A stretch of DNA of 54,907 bases from Deltaproteobacteria bacterium. Lineage in GTDB: Bacteria; Desulfobacterota; Desulfobacteria; Desulfobacterales; ETH-SRB1. The stretch lies in contig DAOUSD010000001.1 in NCBI GenBank assembly GCA_030627405.1, forward strand, positions 1-54,907, given 5' to 3'. Positions 1 to 7,400 of this stretch are shown one piece after another (positions within the stretch are counted from its first letter, which is position 1; the number at the start of each line of letters is the position of its first letter). A program made the translations under genes and the position numbers. Below the pieces are notes generated by a model. It ran no database searches, was not told the DNA's origin, and worked only from the letters and a program-made list of their open reading frames with translations.

Positions 1-103
1 AGCAAACGAAAGTGAACTGTTATTTGCTTTTTTTATGTGGTTTCGAGAGAATGGGGAAAAATACATGAATGAAAGTATTGAGAAAATGATTCAGACATAC
101 TTG
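1..103. repeat. Terminal direct repeat, left copy
   Basis: These 103 bases are repeated exactly at 54805-54907. The repeat reads as the overlap of a circularised or circularly permuted assembly, because the reading frame entering the window at base 1 is the direct continuation of the one leaving it at 54907. A true short terminal repeat on linear virion DNA is the alternative. Confidence 0.95.
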
Positions 104-118
104 AAAAGCAAATTATAG
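1..118 (+). CDS. 3' part of small array protein crossing the circular junction
   Basis: This is the tail end of a 45-residue frame that begins at 54785 and continues here to TAG at 116-118. Its sequence (SELLFAFFMWFRENGE) resembles the C-terminal module of the gene at 50432-50695 (RSELLIGFMEDLRKNGE) and, more weakly, that of 50782-51162. The frame crosses a right-hand attC-like core at 54802. Function is unknown; the module looks like a short amphipathic helical tail. Confidence 0.5.
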   Translation, partial: ANESELLFAFFMWFRENGEKYMNESIEKMIQTYLKSKL

Positions 119-250
119 TTGCTAACGGTTATTGTATGAATAGTAGCCGATTTAAGCACATAATTAAGTAGATACAAAATAAATTAATTACATAGTAATA
201 GCTTTTAAAAAGACACCTTAACGGGCTATTATTTATACAAATTGTTAGGG
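119..250 (+). repeat. attC-like site N
   Basis: The left arm TTGCTAACGG then ATTGTATGAATAGTAGCC pairs with the right arm GGGCTATTATTTATACAA then TTGTTAGGG. The core AAC/GTT pairs, an unpaired spacer follows, then a long stem. At 132 bp with no gene inside, it is close to a textbook attC site. Confidence 0.7.
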
Positions 251-262
251 TGCGTTTTTGAT

Positions 263-421
263 ATGGAAAAAGAAATTAGAATAAATGTAGTTGCACCAGT
301 AGAGTGTACAGACGAACAGTTCCAAGAATGGTGTGAATACTGTTTAGGATATAGAGGCGGTATAAGTGTAGACAACCCATTACACGAATACGATTTAGAA
401 GCTACTTACGTGGATATTTAG
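263..421 (+). CDS. Small array protein, 52 aa
   Basis: This is a short acidic protein of unknown function that begins 19 bases after the cassette boundary. It has two Cys (WCEYC) and no recognised domain. It has its own cassette: the ten bases at its left boundary are the exact complement of those at the start of the following site O. The stop lies seven bases before that site. Confidence 0.5.
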   Translation: MEKEIRINVVAPVECTDEQFQEWCEYCLGYRGGISVDNPLHEYDLEATYVDI

Positions 422-427
422 TCTAAT

Positions 428-562
428 GCACCCTAACGTTGCGTGCAAGTTATCGTAACGATGCCGGAATACAAACGAATTTAATTTAAAACACAAAAAT
501 AGAAATTATGAAAATTTTGATTAGAAAAATTAGTTATGCAATTTGCATTGTGTTATTAACCT
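428..562 (+). repeat. attC-like site O, right arm inside a signal-peptide gene
   Basis: The left arm GCACCCTAACGTTGCGTGCA matches a right arm ending GCATTGTGTTATTAACC at about 540-562. The right arm lies within codons of the following gene (508-891), in its signal peptide. The cassette start GTTATTAACC complements GGTTTATAAC at the end of that gene. Pairing is weaker than in sites N or L. Confidence 0.5.
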
Positions 563-891
563 GTGCTTTTTGCCTTGCACAGGATTTAGCTATGAGCATA
601 AACGGTGGAGATTTAACAGTATATGCCACCAATACCACTGAACAAAAAAGCGCAGGCAGTGATACGACCATAATAAAGCTGATGATTGAATACAAAACTG
701 AATGCTACAATGATAGCACTTATGTAGAGTGGCTTAAAATAAACGAATCACCATCATATACAGATGCTATAACAGGAATGACATCGGCGTTGAGTATATT
801 TATTTCACCGACCTTGATAAAAGAGTGGCAACACAAAGAACCTACGTTTAAAGACTTTGTGCGTTGGGTGGCAAAAAAGTATGGTTTATAA
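508..891 (+). CDS. Secreted small protein, 127 aa
   Basis: An N-terminal signal peptide of about 24 residues (MKILIRKISYAICIVLLTCA, then FCLAQ) predicts export. The mature part has no family I can name. The signal peptide is encoded over the right arm of site O, so the exported domain proper is the cassette and the leader comes from the attC-like sequence. The stop TAA (889-891) is formed by the left core of site P. Confidence 0.6.
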   Translation: MKILIRKISYAICIVLLTCAFCLAQDLAMSINGGDLTVYATNTTEQKSAGSDTTIIKLMIEYKTECYNDSTYVEWLKINESPSYTDAITGMTSALSIFISPTLIKEWQHKEPTFKDFVRWVAKKYGL

Positions 892-1156
892 CGGTCTGTA
901 CATGAATTTTAAAAAACGGATAAAATGAAACAAAGTATTAAATGTTGTGACTGCTTCGCCAAAATGAGGCATCACTTTGATTGGTTTAGTTACCAAAATG
1001 ATAGTAAGCAAAAAATTTACTGTATGCCAAATCTGAAAAGTTGTGACGGACATACAAAGTTGAGCATTAACCACTGCCCAAGTTGCGGCAAGGAAATAAG
1101 GAACATAGAACTAATTGACGAGTAGTTTTTTATTATTTATGTACTTTGTTATTAAT
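884..1156 (+). repeat. attC-like site P with a gene in its loop
   Basis: The left arm TTTATAACGGTCTGTACATG pairs with the right arm TTATGTACTTTGTTATTAA. The GTACAT/ATGTAC match is private to this pair, which argues that the two arms belong together although they are about 230 bp apart. A complete zinc-ribbon gene (925-1125) lies between them. Confidence 0.5.
925..1125 (+). CDS. Zinc-ribbon protein, 66 aa
   Basis: A C-terminal CPSCGKE knuckle and an N-terminal CCDCFAKM pair suggest a metal-binding treble-clef or ribbon. This is a restriction-alleviation (Lar)-like layout, but the match is not strong enough to name. The gene lies wholly between the complementary arms of site P rather than in a normal cassette position. 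Confidence 0.5.
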   Translation: MKQSIKCCDCFAKMRHHFDWFSYQNDSKQKIYCMPNLKSCDGHTKLSINHCPSCGKEIRNIELIDE

Positions 1157-1250
1157 TGGCGTGGCGCTGTGAAAATCAAAGCAGAAGAATGTAAGCAATG
1201 AGTAAGACTTGCACCTACCGTAAAAGCCGTTCCGCCACGCTTATTTATAA
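1148..1250 (+). repeat. Gene-less minimal cassette
   Basis: The 103 bp between the right core of site P and the left core of site Q hold no convincing gene. The two ends are complementary beyond the core (GGCGTGGCG at about 1158 against CCGCCACGC at 1232-1240), so this would itself fold as a long hairpin. A similar unit lies at 52953-53036. Confidence 0.4.
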
Positions 1251-1324
1251 CGGTTTGTGTATGTTTAGTAGCGTCAAATCCCGCTCCGCTGCTGATTAAA
1301 TGCACCGAACTGTCTTGTTTTAAA
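1243..1324 (+). repeat. attC-like site Q
   Basis: The left arm TTATAACGGTTTGTGTATG, TTTAGTAGCG, pairs imperfectly with CGCTGCTGATTAAATGCACC, then the degenerate core GTTTTAAA. It is 82 bp with no gene inside. Confidence 0.5.
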
Positions 1325-1358
1325 TTTTTGGGCGGGGTTTATTCTTAAATTTTTAATC

Positions 1359-1592
1359 ATGGGTAATTTATTAAAAAAAGACGAAACTTCAACAGTAATT
1401 ATTTTGTCAAGACTTATAGAGCAAGTCGTACATTACAGAAATATTCTTTCACCAAACTCTTCCATAACCGATAAATACAGAAGGCAGTTGGTATCAGATT
1501 TTGAAAAATTGAAAGAAGATATCAGAATGCTTTCAGAACGTTATCTGTCAATTGGTTTTGACCAATGTAATGGTCAACAATTGGACGAATAA
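1359..1592 (+). CDS. Small array protein, 77 aa
   Basis: This is a soluble, mostly helical protein with no recognised family; the middle (YRRQLVSDFEKLKEDIRMLS) looks coiled-coil. It is the last gene of the array before the end of the leftward late module. The stop TAA at 1590-1592 coincides with the left core of site R. Confidence 0.5.
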   Translation: MGNLLKKDETSTVIILSRLIEQVVHYRNILSPNSSITDKYRRQLVSDFEKLKEDIRMLSERYLSIGFDQCNGQQLDE

Positions 1593-1662
1593 TGTGAGCA
1601 ATAGACTCGTCACAAGAAGGACTGTCGCTCAATAAAGTCGTATCTAGACAATATGTTATTTT
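1587..1662 (+). repeat. attC-like site R, end of array
   Basis: The left arm GAATAATGTGAGCAATAGAC, TCGTC, matches the right arm GTCGTATCTAGACAATATGT, then TATTTT. It is 76 bp. The core is degenerate (AAT instead of AAC). It marks the last array element before the late-module terminator. Confidence 0.4.
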
Positions 1663-1728
1663 ATCTAAAACCTTTATGTACGACTCTAAACGAATAAAAG
1701 ATGCTCCTGATTGGTTGTATGACTAATA

Positions 1729-1758
1729 AAAAAGCCGGAACAATCGGCCCGGCTTTTT
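1729..1758. terminator. Bidirectional hairpin terminator
   Basis: A perfect 10-bp stem AAAAAGCCGG/CCGGCTTTTT has a ten-base loop and gives A/U tracts in both directions. It lies between the end of the leftward late operon (gene ending at 1775) and the rightward array, so it can terminate both. Confidence 0.85.
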
Positions 1759-1774
1759 AATATATTTTTGAATC

Positions 1775-2131
1775 TTATTTTTTGCTAATCCATAATTGAA
1801 CTAGGCTTACAATTGCATCCGCAACAGCTATAAACGCTTTCCTTTCCATTTCGTCATCCAAGAAAGGGACATCTATTTTTTCGTCAGCCATAATAGCCGC
1901 CTTTTCTGCTGCTTCTTTCCATTTTTTCTCCCCACACAACAATGCAATTTCATTTAATTGTGCATCCATCGTATCTGGAATAATTTTATCAGCCTGTTTG
2001 TCGATAACATTCAGTGCTATTAAAATTAATGTGCCATCAAATATCTCGGCAATACCAGAATTTACCAAGTCATCAAATACTTCTGCAAGAAATCTTTTTG
2101 TCTCTTTGCTTAAAACTTTTCCGTCACTCAT
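1775..2131 (-). CDS. Late-operon terminal protein, 118 aa
   Basis: This acidic, helical soluble protein is the last gene of the leftward late operon, just past the lysis genes. Alternating hydrophobic helices (for example TLILIALNVIDKQ) suggest a small helical bundle. I recognise no family. A phage structural or lysis accessory role is inference from position only. Confidence 0.6.
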   Translation of the reverse strand: MSDGKVLSKETKRFLAEVFDDLVNSGIAEIFDGTLILIALNVIDKQADKIIPDTMDAQLNEIALLCGEKKWKEAAEKAAIMADEKIDVPFLDDEMERKAFIAVADAIVSLVQLWISKK

Positions 2132-2136
2132 GATTA

Positions 2137-2406
2137 TTATTTTTTAATGTTGTTTTTAGCTCGTTTAAGCGACTTTATCCAATTCCATGACGCTTCCCTT
2201 TGTTTGGCGGTTATCTTCCATAATTTATGCCCCAGAGTCATTAGTAGCCCACTTCCAAGTGAATACTCAATTACATTTTCTAATGATGGACTAATTAAAT
2301 CAGGTTTTGCAAGCATAACCGCTTGAAATATCATATATGCCACACTTACTCCGGTTGTCTTTTTCCCGTCAATTGATTTGTGTATTTTTATTGCGGCTTT
2401 CTTCAT
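2137..2406 (-). CDS. Holin-like or lysis accessory protein, 89 aa
   Basis: Two moderately hydrophobic segments (SVAYMIFQAVMLAKPD and SLGSGLLMTLGHKLW) lie between basic termini rich in Lys. It overlaps the endolysin stop by four bases, so the two are translationally coupled. The size and layout fit a small membrane-active lysis protein, but its hydrophobicity is lower than in the two better candidates upstream (2915-3474). Confidence 0.5.
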   Translation of the reverse strand: MKKAAIKIHKSIDGKKTTGVSVAYMIFQAVMLAKPDLISPSLENVIEYSLGSGLLMTLGHKLWKITAKQREASWNWIKSLKRAKNNIKK

Positions 2407-2915
2407 CTTACCTTTCTTAATCGTTTAACTACGCTTCTAAGCATTTGCATCATGTATTCTTCGTAATTCATGCCAGTAGCATAACCAGCTCTTGCAATCT
2501 CTTTTAAATACAACTCTGGTATTTCACGTACTGCCAATGCTCTTTTATAACGAGGATTAGCAAATATAAATTCAGCATAATGCCGAAATGAATCCGCTGG
2601 GGTGTCGTATTTTCGAAACCACGTTTCGCAATCATATTTGTACATCTGTACTTTTCCCTTCATTACCGGAGTTATGGAGTGGATTACCGGGAACTTAGCG
2701 TCCGGTGTGGGTAAATATTCTTTTGTCCGGATTAGTTGTTCGTTTCCGTTAATTCCGTCAATGTCCTTAATCCCGAACATCATATTTCCGGGCCCTTCTT
2801 TCCAGCCACTCTCGCCGGCACTCTGCGCCAGCATTGCTACAGCTGATATTCCAGTCTCGCGCTCTACCTTTTGCGCTTCTGGGTAATATTTTTTTACGTA
2901 GTCGAGTGCTTTCAT
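2403..2915 (-). CDS. Endolysin, GH73-type N-acetylglucosaminidase
   Basis: This would cleave peptidoglycan glycan strands at lysis. A single glucosaminidase (FlgJ-like) domain fills the 170 residues. The catalytic Glu lies in AGESGWKEGPGNMMFGIK (residues about 33-50), where the family has ESGWG...N.FGIK. YDTPADSFRHYAEF and GYATGMNYEEYM are the family's later conserved blocks. It lacks a signal peptide, so a holin is needed for release. It is flanked by holin candidates and overlaps the next gene by four bases. Confidence 0.85.
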   Translation of the reverse strand: MKALDYVKKYYPEAQKVERETGISAVAMLAQSAGESGWKEGPGNMMFGIKDIDGINGNEQLIRTKEYLPTPDAKFPVIHSITPVMKGKVQMYKYDCETWFRKYDTPADSFRHYAEFIFANPRYKRALAVREIPELYLKEIARAGYATGMNYEEYMMQMLRSVVKRLRKVR

Positions 2916-3166
2916 TATATTTCAGTATTTTCAAGATTTTTTAACTGTTGTTTCTTAATCTCGTATTCCAATTGCTCATTTCTTTTCTTCAGTCTCAGAA
3001 TAGATAACCAAACTATACCACCAGCGATGCCTACTATCCCCGCAACTATACTTATGCTATCGTCAATTACATTTGAAAACTTAGCAAGTATAGAGGTCAG
3101 CGAACCAACCGCCCAAAGGAAGAAACTTAATATCTGTGCTACGTACCTCATGCAAAAATCAACCAT
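2915..3166 (-). CDS. Holin candidate, two membrane segments, 83 aa
   Basis: Two hydrophobic stretches (VAQILSFFLWAVGSLTSIL and ISIVAGIVGIAGGIVWLSIL) are followed by a charged C-terminal helix. This is the usual layout of a class II holin. The stop overlaps the endolysin start, which supports joint expression. Start choice is uncertain between residue 1 and the Met at residue 6. Confidence 0.65.
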   Translation of the reverse strand: MVDFCMRYVAQILSFFLWAVGSLTSILAKFSNVIDDSISIVAGIVGIAGGIVWLSILRLKKRNEQLEYEIKKQQLKNLENTEI

Positions 3167-3474
3167 AATATTCCGAATGCTAATATAGATATGCTAATTG
3201 CTGTATAGACCCAAAGATCGTGCGTCCCAACACCTGATAGCATTAGAATATCTGTAATCAGGCAAAAGCCTGAATAAATTATACTTATTTTAACTAATCT
3301 CTTTAATGTCCCTGTCGTGTAATTTAGAAGAATGAAAAATAATCCAAAAAGCGCAATACTATTACCCTCGAAATAAAAGAATGTAGTAATTTCTGAATTT
3401 TCAAAACTGAACGAATGGAATACTAACCTAAATCCCATCCAACATAGCAATGATATTACGCCTATTTTTTTCAT
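3148..3474 (-). CDS. Polytopic small membrane protein, 108 aa
   Basis: About four hydrophobic segments span the protein (for example ISLLCWMGFRLVF, IALFGLFFILLNY, ISISILAFGILWLIFA). It overlaps the next lysis gene by 19 bases and the frame upstream by four. It may be an antiholin or a second holin; no family is recognised. Confidence 0.6.
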   Translation of the reverse strand: MKKIGVISLLCWMGFRLVFHSFSFENSEITTFFYFEGNSIALFGLFFILLNYTTGTLKRLVKISIIYSGFCLITDILMLSGVGTHDLWVYTAISISILAFGILWLIFA

Positions 3475-3580
3475 TCGTTTGTCCCCGGAGGGTCTTTTGG
3501 TCTTTGGTCTTTTGATTTCACGATGGGCTCAATAGGTTCAATTTTTCAGGAACCTCAATTTTCTTTTCTTTTTTAATCAT
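3471..3580 (-). pseudogene. Small Pro/Lys-rich frame interrupted at an A5 run
   Basis: From ATG at 3580 the frame reads MIKKEKKIEVPEK and then leaves phase, stopping at 3518. Moving back one base at the run GAAAAAT gives IEPIEPIVKSKDQRPKDPPG and a stop (3471-3473) that overlaps the next ATG. The -1 frame looks like genuine coding sequence. It could be a programmed -1 shift, a mutation or a base-calling error. Confidence 0.4.
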
Positions 3581-3622
3581 GATATTAATTTTTATAAAGA
3601 TAACTATTTTTTGTTTAACAAT

Positions 3623-3766
3623 TTATTTACTTTTTTCAATCTCGACTATGTGCCTGAATACTTTTTCTTTGCTAATGGTTTTTGAAATTTCATAGCCTTC
3701 ATTAAATAATGCCATTATCTCATCATTGTACTCTTTTTGGTCTTTAAATATTATCGTTCTTTTCAT
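3623..3766 (-). CDS. Small protein, 47 aa
   Basis: The start is ATG at 3766 and the stop at 3623-3625. It begins MKRTIIFKDQKEYNDEIMAL and is a compact alpha/beta-looking protein. No family is recognised. It lies in the gap between the lysis genes and the exported protein at 3920-4420, in phase with operon direction. Confidence 0.45.
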   Translation of the reverse strand: MKRTIIFKDQKEYNDEIMALFNEGYEISKTISKEKVFRHIVEIEKSK

Positions 3767-3769
3767 TTT

Positions 3770-3910
3770 TTAAAGATTTAATATTGTTTTACATTTATGG
3801 ATAGCCGCATCAATATGGTATATAATAATAGCAGTAACTCCCCACCACCTCCATTGTATCTCTACTTTTGTATTGCTCCATAAATAGTTAATATTTTTTA
3901 GGATATTCAT
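3770..3910 (-). CDS. Small Trp-rich protein, 46 aa
   Basis: The start is ATG at 3910 and the stop at 3770-3772. A short hydrophobic segment WRWWGVTAIIIYHIDAA suggests membrane association. It is four bases from the next small gene and ten from the gene upstream, consistent with tight operon packing. Confidence 0.45.
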   Translation of the reverse strand: MNILKNINYLWSNTKVEIQWRWWGVTAIIIYHIDAAIHKCKTILNL

Positions 3911-3919
3911 AATTGATTT

Positions 3920-4420
3920 CTATTGGGTATTCAACTGATTCTCAAAACCAGATAATCTAATCCATGCTGTTTCGAGTTGTTTAAAGTCAGGCAATCCCTT
4001 TACATTATCTTTCCCATACTTTTCGATTAAGCGTTGATACCGGCTCCATAAAACTGCTTTCTTATCAGCAATACTATTAACATTATCTCCTTCTAAATAA
4101 TACTCAGTATCAACTTTAGTCACTTGAATTGTGTCGGTTACAGAGAATAAATTAGCAAATTGCTTTGTCAAATTATTCACTGCGGTTAAATACTGATTAA
4201 TCTCAGTTTCATAATGAATCGTGTCGAGATTAATATCCTGTCGTTTTTTGTACTGCTCCCATTCTCGAACAATTCGAGCCTCCTGTTCACCTACTTTTAA
4301 GACCATAGTTTTGACATACGGTATATCAGTTGGAATTACTTTCTCCGTTACATAATACTGAGCTTGACTTGATGCAATTGCCGAGATTGCGATTATTGCG
4401 ACTAAAATTAACTTTTTCAT
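3920..4420 (-). CDS. Exported coiled-coil protein, 166 aa
   Basis: A clean signal peptide (MKKLILVAIIAISAIASSQA) is followed by a charged, helical mature part with likely coiled coil (QEARIVREWEQYKKRQD). Position between fibre and lysis genes allows a periplasmic lysis role (spanin-like) or a virion accessory. It lacks a lipobox Cys and a C-terminal anchor, so a classical spanin is not supported. Confidence 0.6.
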   Translation of the reverse strand: MKKLILVAIIAISAIASSQAQYYVTEKVIPTDIPYVKTMVLKVGEQEARIVREWEQYKKRQDINLDTIHYETEINQYLTAVNNLTKQFANLFSVTDTIQVTKVDTEYYLEGDNVNSIADKKAVLWSRYQRLIEKYGKDNVKGLPDFKQLETAWIRLSGFENQLNTQ

Positions 4421-4464
4421 TTGTTGTTTATTAATTATATTCTCCTATTAATAATGTTCTTAAT

Positions 4465-7400
4465 TTATAATTGGTCTCCAAAATAACTTGTTAGAACAAA
4501 ATATATAGTTGCCCCAGTTGTATGAGATATATCTACACCAAGGTAACTTCCGCTTAATGCTGGCGTTACTGTTATATTTGTTGGATTTGAATCATATGTT
4601 TTATTATAATGTATAGAAGGAGTACCATTGTCGTAAGTTCCACAACTAACCCATTTAACAAGACCCAAGTAGTTTCCATTAACATCAGTGAATACTATTG
4701 AAGCATTTGCCACTACCATTTTATTACTCACACTTATTGCTGTCCCAGAAGTTGAATGCCAACCACTAGTTGATGCTCCAAGATTACCACTATATACATC
4801 TATTTCGCCACCTCCACTAGTTAGCAGATTAGTTTCTACCCCCGATTCATCCAAATAGTAAAGGTTATTGTCATCTTTTGGGTAGATAGTTCCATAATTA
4901 GTGGAACTTGCCGGGGTTGTTCTTTCTTTGATTCTGAATATGCCATCCATTAGCGAAGTTCCAGTTACAGAAAGATAACTGGATAAATCCGCGTACCCTC
5001 CTTCGAATCCTGAGCTGGCATTAATAATATTTCCAGACACATCCCCCGCTGCGATTAGGCTAGCCGATAAATATGCACTCCCTGTTACTTGGAACATGTA
5101 AGCACCATAATCGGCAACACTCCCCACTCTTACCTCATCGGTAATTGTAGCAGGTGCAATGGCTCCGGTTAATGTTTGCCACTTACTTGTACCAGTAGGA
5201 GCAGCCCAGATTCCATCACCTCGCCAAAAAGTAGATGCACTTGCACTTGTCCCAGAATTAAGATTACCAACCGGTAAATTACCAGAAACATCAGAAGCTA
5301 ATGAAATTTGAGCCTGAGTAGTGACAACCCCAGTAGTTGTAGCCGACTTCATAAATCCAGTTGACAATGAACCTAAAGCCTGCTCATTTGTTAAAGTTCC
5401 ATTTGCTGTTTGTGTAATATATGTCGCATCAGTTGGTGCGCCACCGCCTCCTGTCAAATCATACTCCGCTGTGCTAGTTGTGAAATATATTTTCTTATCA
5501 ACTGAACTCATCCATAAATCACCTACCGAGGAAGTTTGACCTGTTGGCGCGAGGGGTCGGCCTAGTAATCTCATATAGTTTCCACTTGCTAAAATAATAT
5601 TTCCACTGGTTAGCCATAAATTCCCATTCGTTAATGTTTGGTCTCCATTAAAAGAATTCGTACCACCCGTTCTAGCAAATCCCGTATGCCCAGAACTTGC
5701 GTAATCCAATTCTGTTAATCCTGAGTGATTATTAATACCACTTATTTTTGCATTATTAACCTCAACTTCATCAAATTTCGCCTTAGTCATTAATCCGGCT
5801 CTCGTCCCATCTGCACCAACCATCGTTGCATTAGTTCCATCGCTTGAATTAATATCGACGGTTGTAGTTGTAGCTGTTCCTTCTGATAAGTTGGTGGTGA
5901 TATTAGACACCACCGGAACTCCACCAATTGCCAAACTACTAAAATCACCGTCGATACTTGCGTCTTCTACTTGTGATTTGATTAACGATTGTGTGCCTAA
6001 TGTTGCTGCTGCGTGGGTTACTGTGCCTACTGATTCAATTGAACCATCAACTAATAAATTATTATCTCCTGGGTCACTTTCACCGCCAACATGTAACCCG
6101 CCATTTATAGCTGTTTTTGCAAGTGGTGTAGTGAAGCCGATGCCGACGTTGCCCTTCAAGACAGTCTTAGTAATATCGTCATTGCCTAGAACAACGGAAT
6201 TGCTTCCTGCTCCGTGCGTATTATAACCAATCACAATTTCATTTATACCGCCATCTGCTAGAGCTCTAGTATCATACCCTAAATATAGGGAGTTAGAAGA
6301 GGTCTCATTCTCAGCACCACTGATTATATATCTGCCAGATTGATAACCGTTGGCTGTATTATAGCGGCCAGTGGTATTGGAGTAGAGAGATTGCATCCCG
6401 TTGGCTGTATTATAGTAGCCAGTGGTATTGTAGTAGAGAGATTGATAACCGTTGGCTGTATTATAGTAGCCAGTGGTATTGGAGTAGAGAGATTGCATCC
6501 CGTTGGCTGTATTATAGCTGCCAGTGGTATTGTAGAAGAGAGACCGATAACCGTTGGCTGTATTATAGCTGCCAGTAGTGTTGTAGAAGAGAGATTGAGA
6601 ACCAAACCCAGCATTCCTATTATCGCTCAAATCATCAATAGCACCAGCACCGTACCCGAAGTAAGTAGAATTACCTAATCCTGTTTGATATACACGTCCT
6701 GCCACTTCAAGTTTAGTACCGTCATCGTAAATTAAACTATTACCAATCGAATTAACACCTGTGAATTTTGAAACGTAATTCGTTGTTCCTGACACGGAAG
6801 TATTAATAGTGCTATTAATCTTACTAGCACTCCACAATTCAGTCGCGCTTGTCCCAGCATCATTAATAATTCTATGCTGTCCGATTGCGTAATTTAACAA
6901 TCCATCGTGATTTATTTCTGAATCATTGGTTGTAATTGTATTTATTGCTCTAGTTAATCCAGTTGAGAAGGTTAATGGAACTTCGTAAGCCACGTTACTT
7001 CCGGCAGTTGCTAATCCTTTAGCATTTATTGTTACATTATTATAAGTTCCAATATTTGAATTAACTGTTGCAAGTGTTAATGCTGTTGCCCCCGTTGCAT
7101 CTCCTGTGTGAGTGGCGTTTGTAATTTTAGCAGTATTGGCAACAACACTTGAATTATTGCTAACTTCTGTATCGAAGTCGCTTATTTGAGTCGCTAGAAC
7201 GGCATGTGGATTACCCGTAACAAGTAAACTATGGTCATAAGCTATTTTACCTCTATCCCCACGATATGCAGTTACGGATGTTTCCCCTAATGCTAGATTT
7301 GAAGTGCCTGAGTTATCAGTAATTACAAATGCAGGGTAAGTTCCTCCGATTGTCACATTAGCACCACCTGAGAAAGAAACGGTTTTATCAAACAGCTTAG

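Larger units (their letters stand above)
1..1662 (+). mobile_element. attC-like cassette array, wrapped-around part
   Basis: This continues the array that starts at 48531. Five attC-like palindromes (N to R) separate four rightward small genes and one gene-less cassette. The clearest single case is the 263-421 cassette. It starts GTTAGGGTGC at 244 and its own site starts GCACCCTAAC at 428, an exact reverse complement, as expected for an integron cassette whose ends were joined when circular. Confidence 0.6.

Noticed and set aside
6340..6678. Open frames on both strands over the fibre repeats
   Set aside because: They arise from the 51-bp periodicity in other frames; only the fibre frame shows protein-like composition and a proper gene context.
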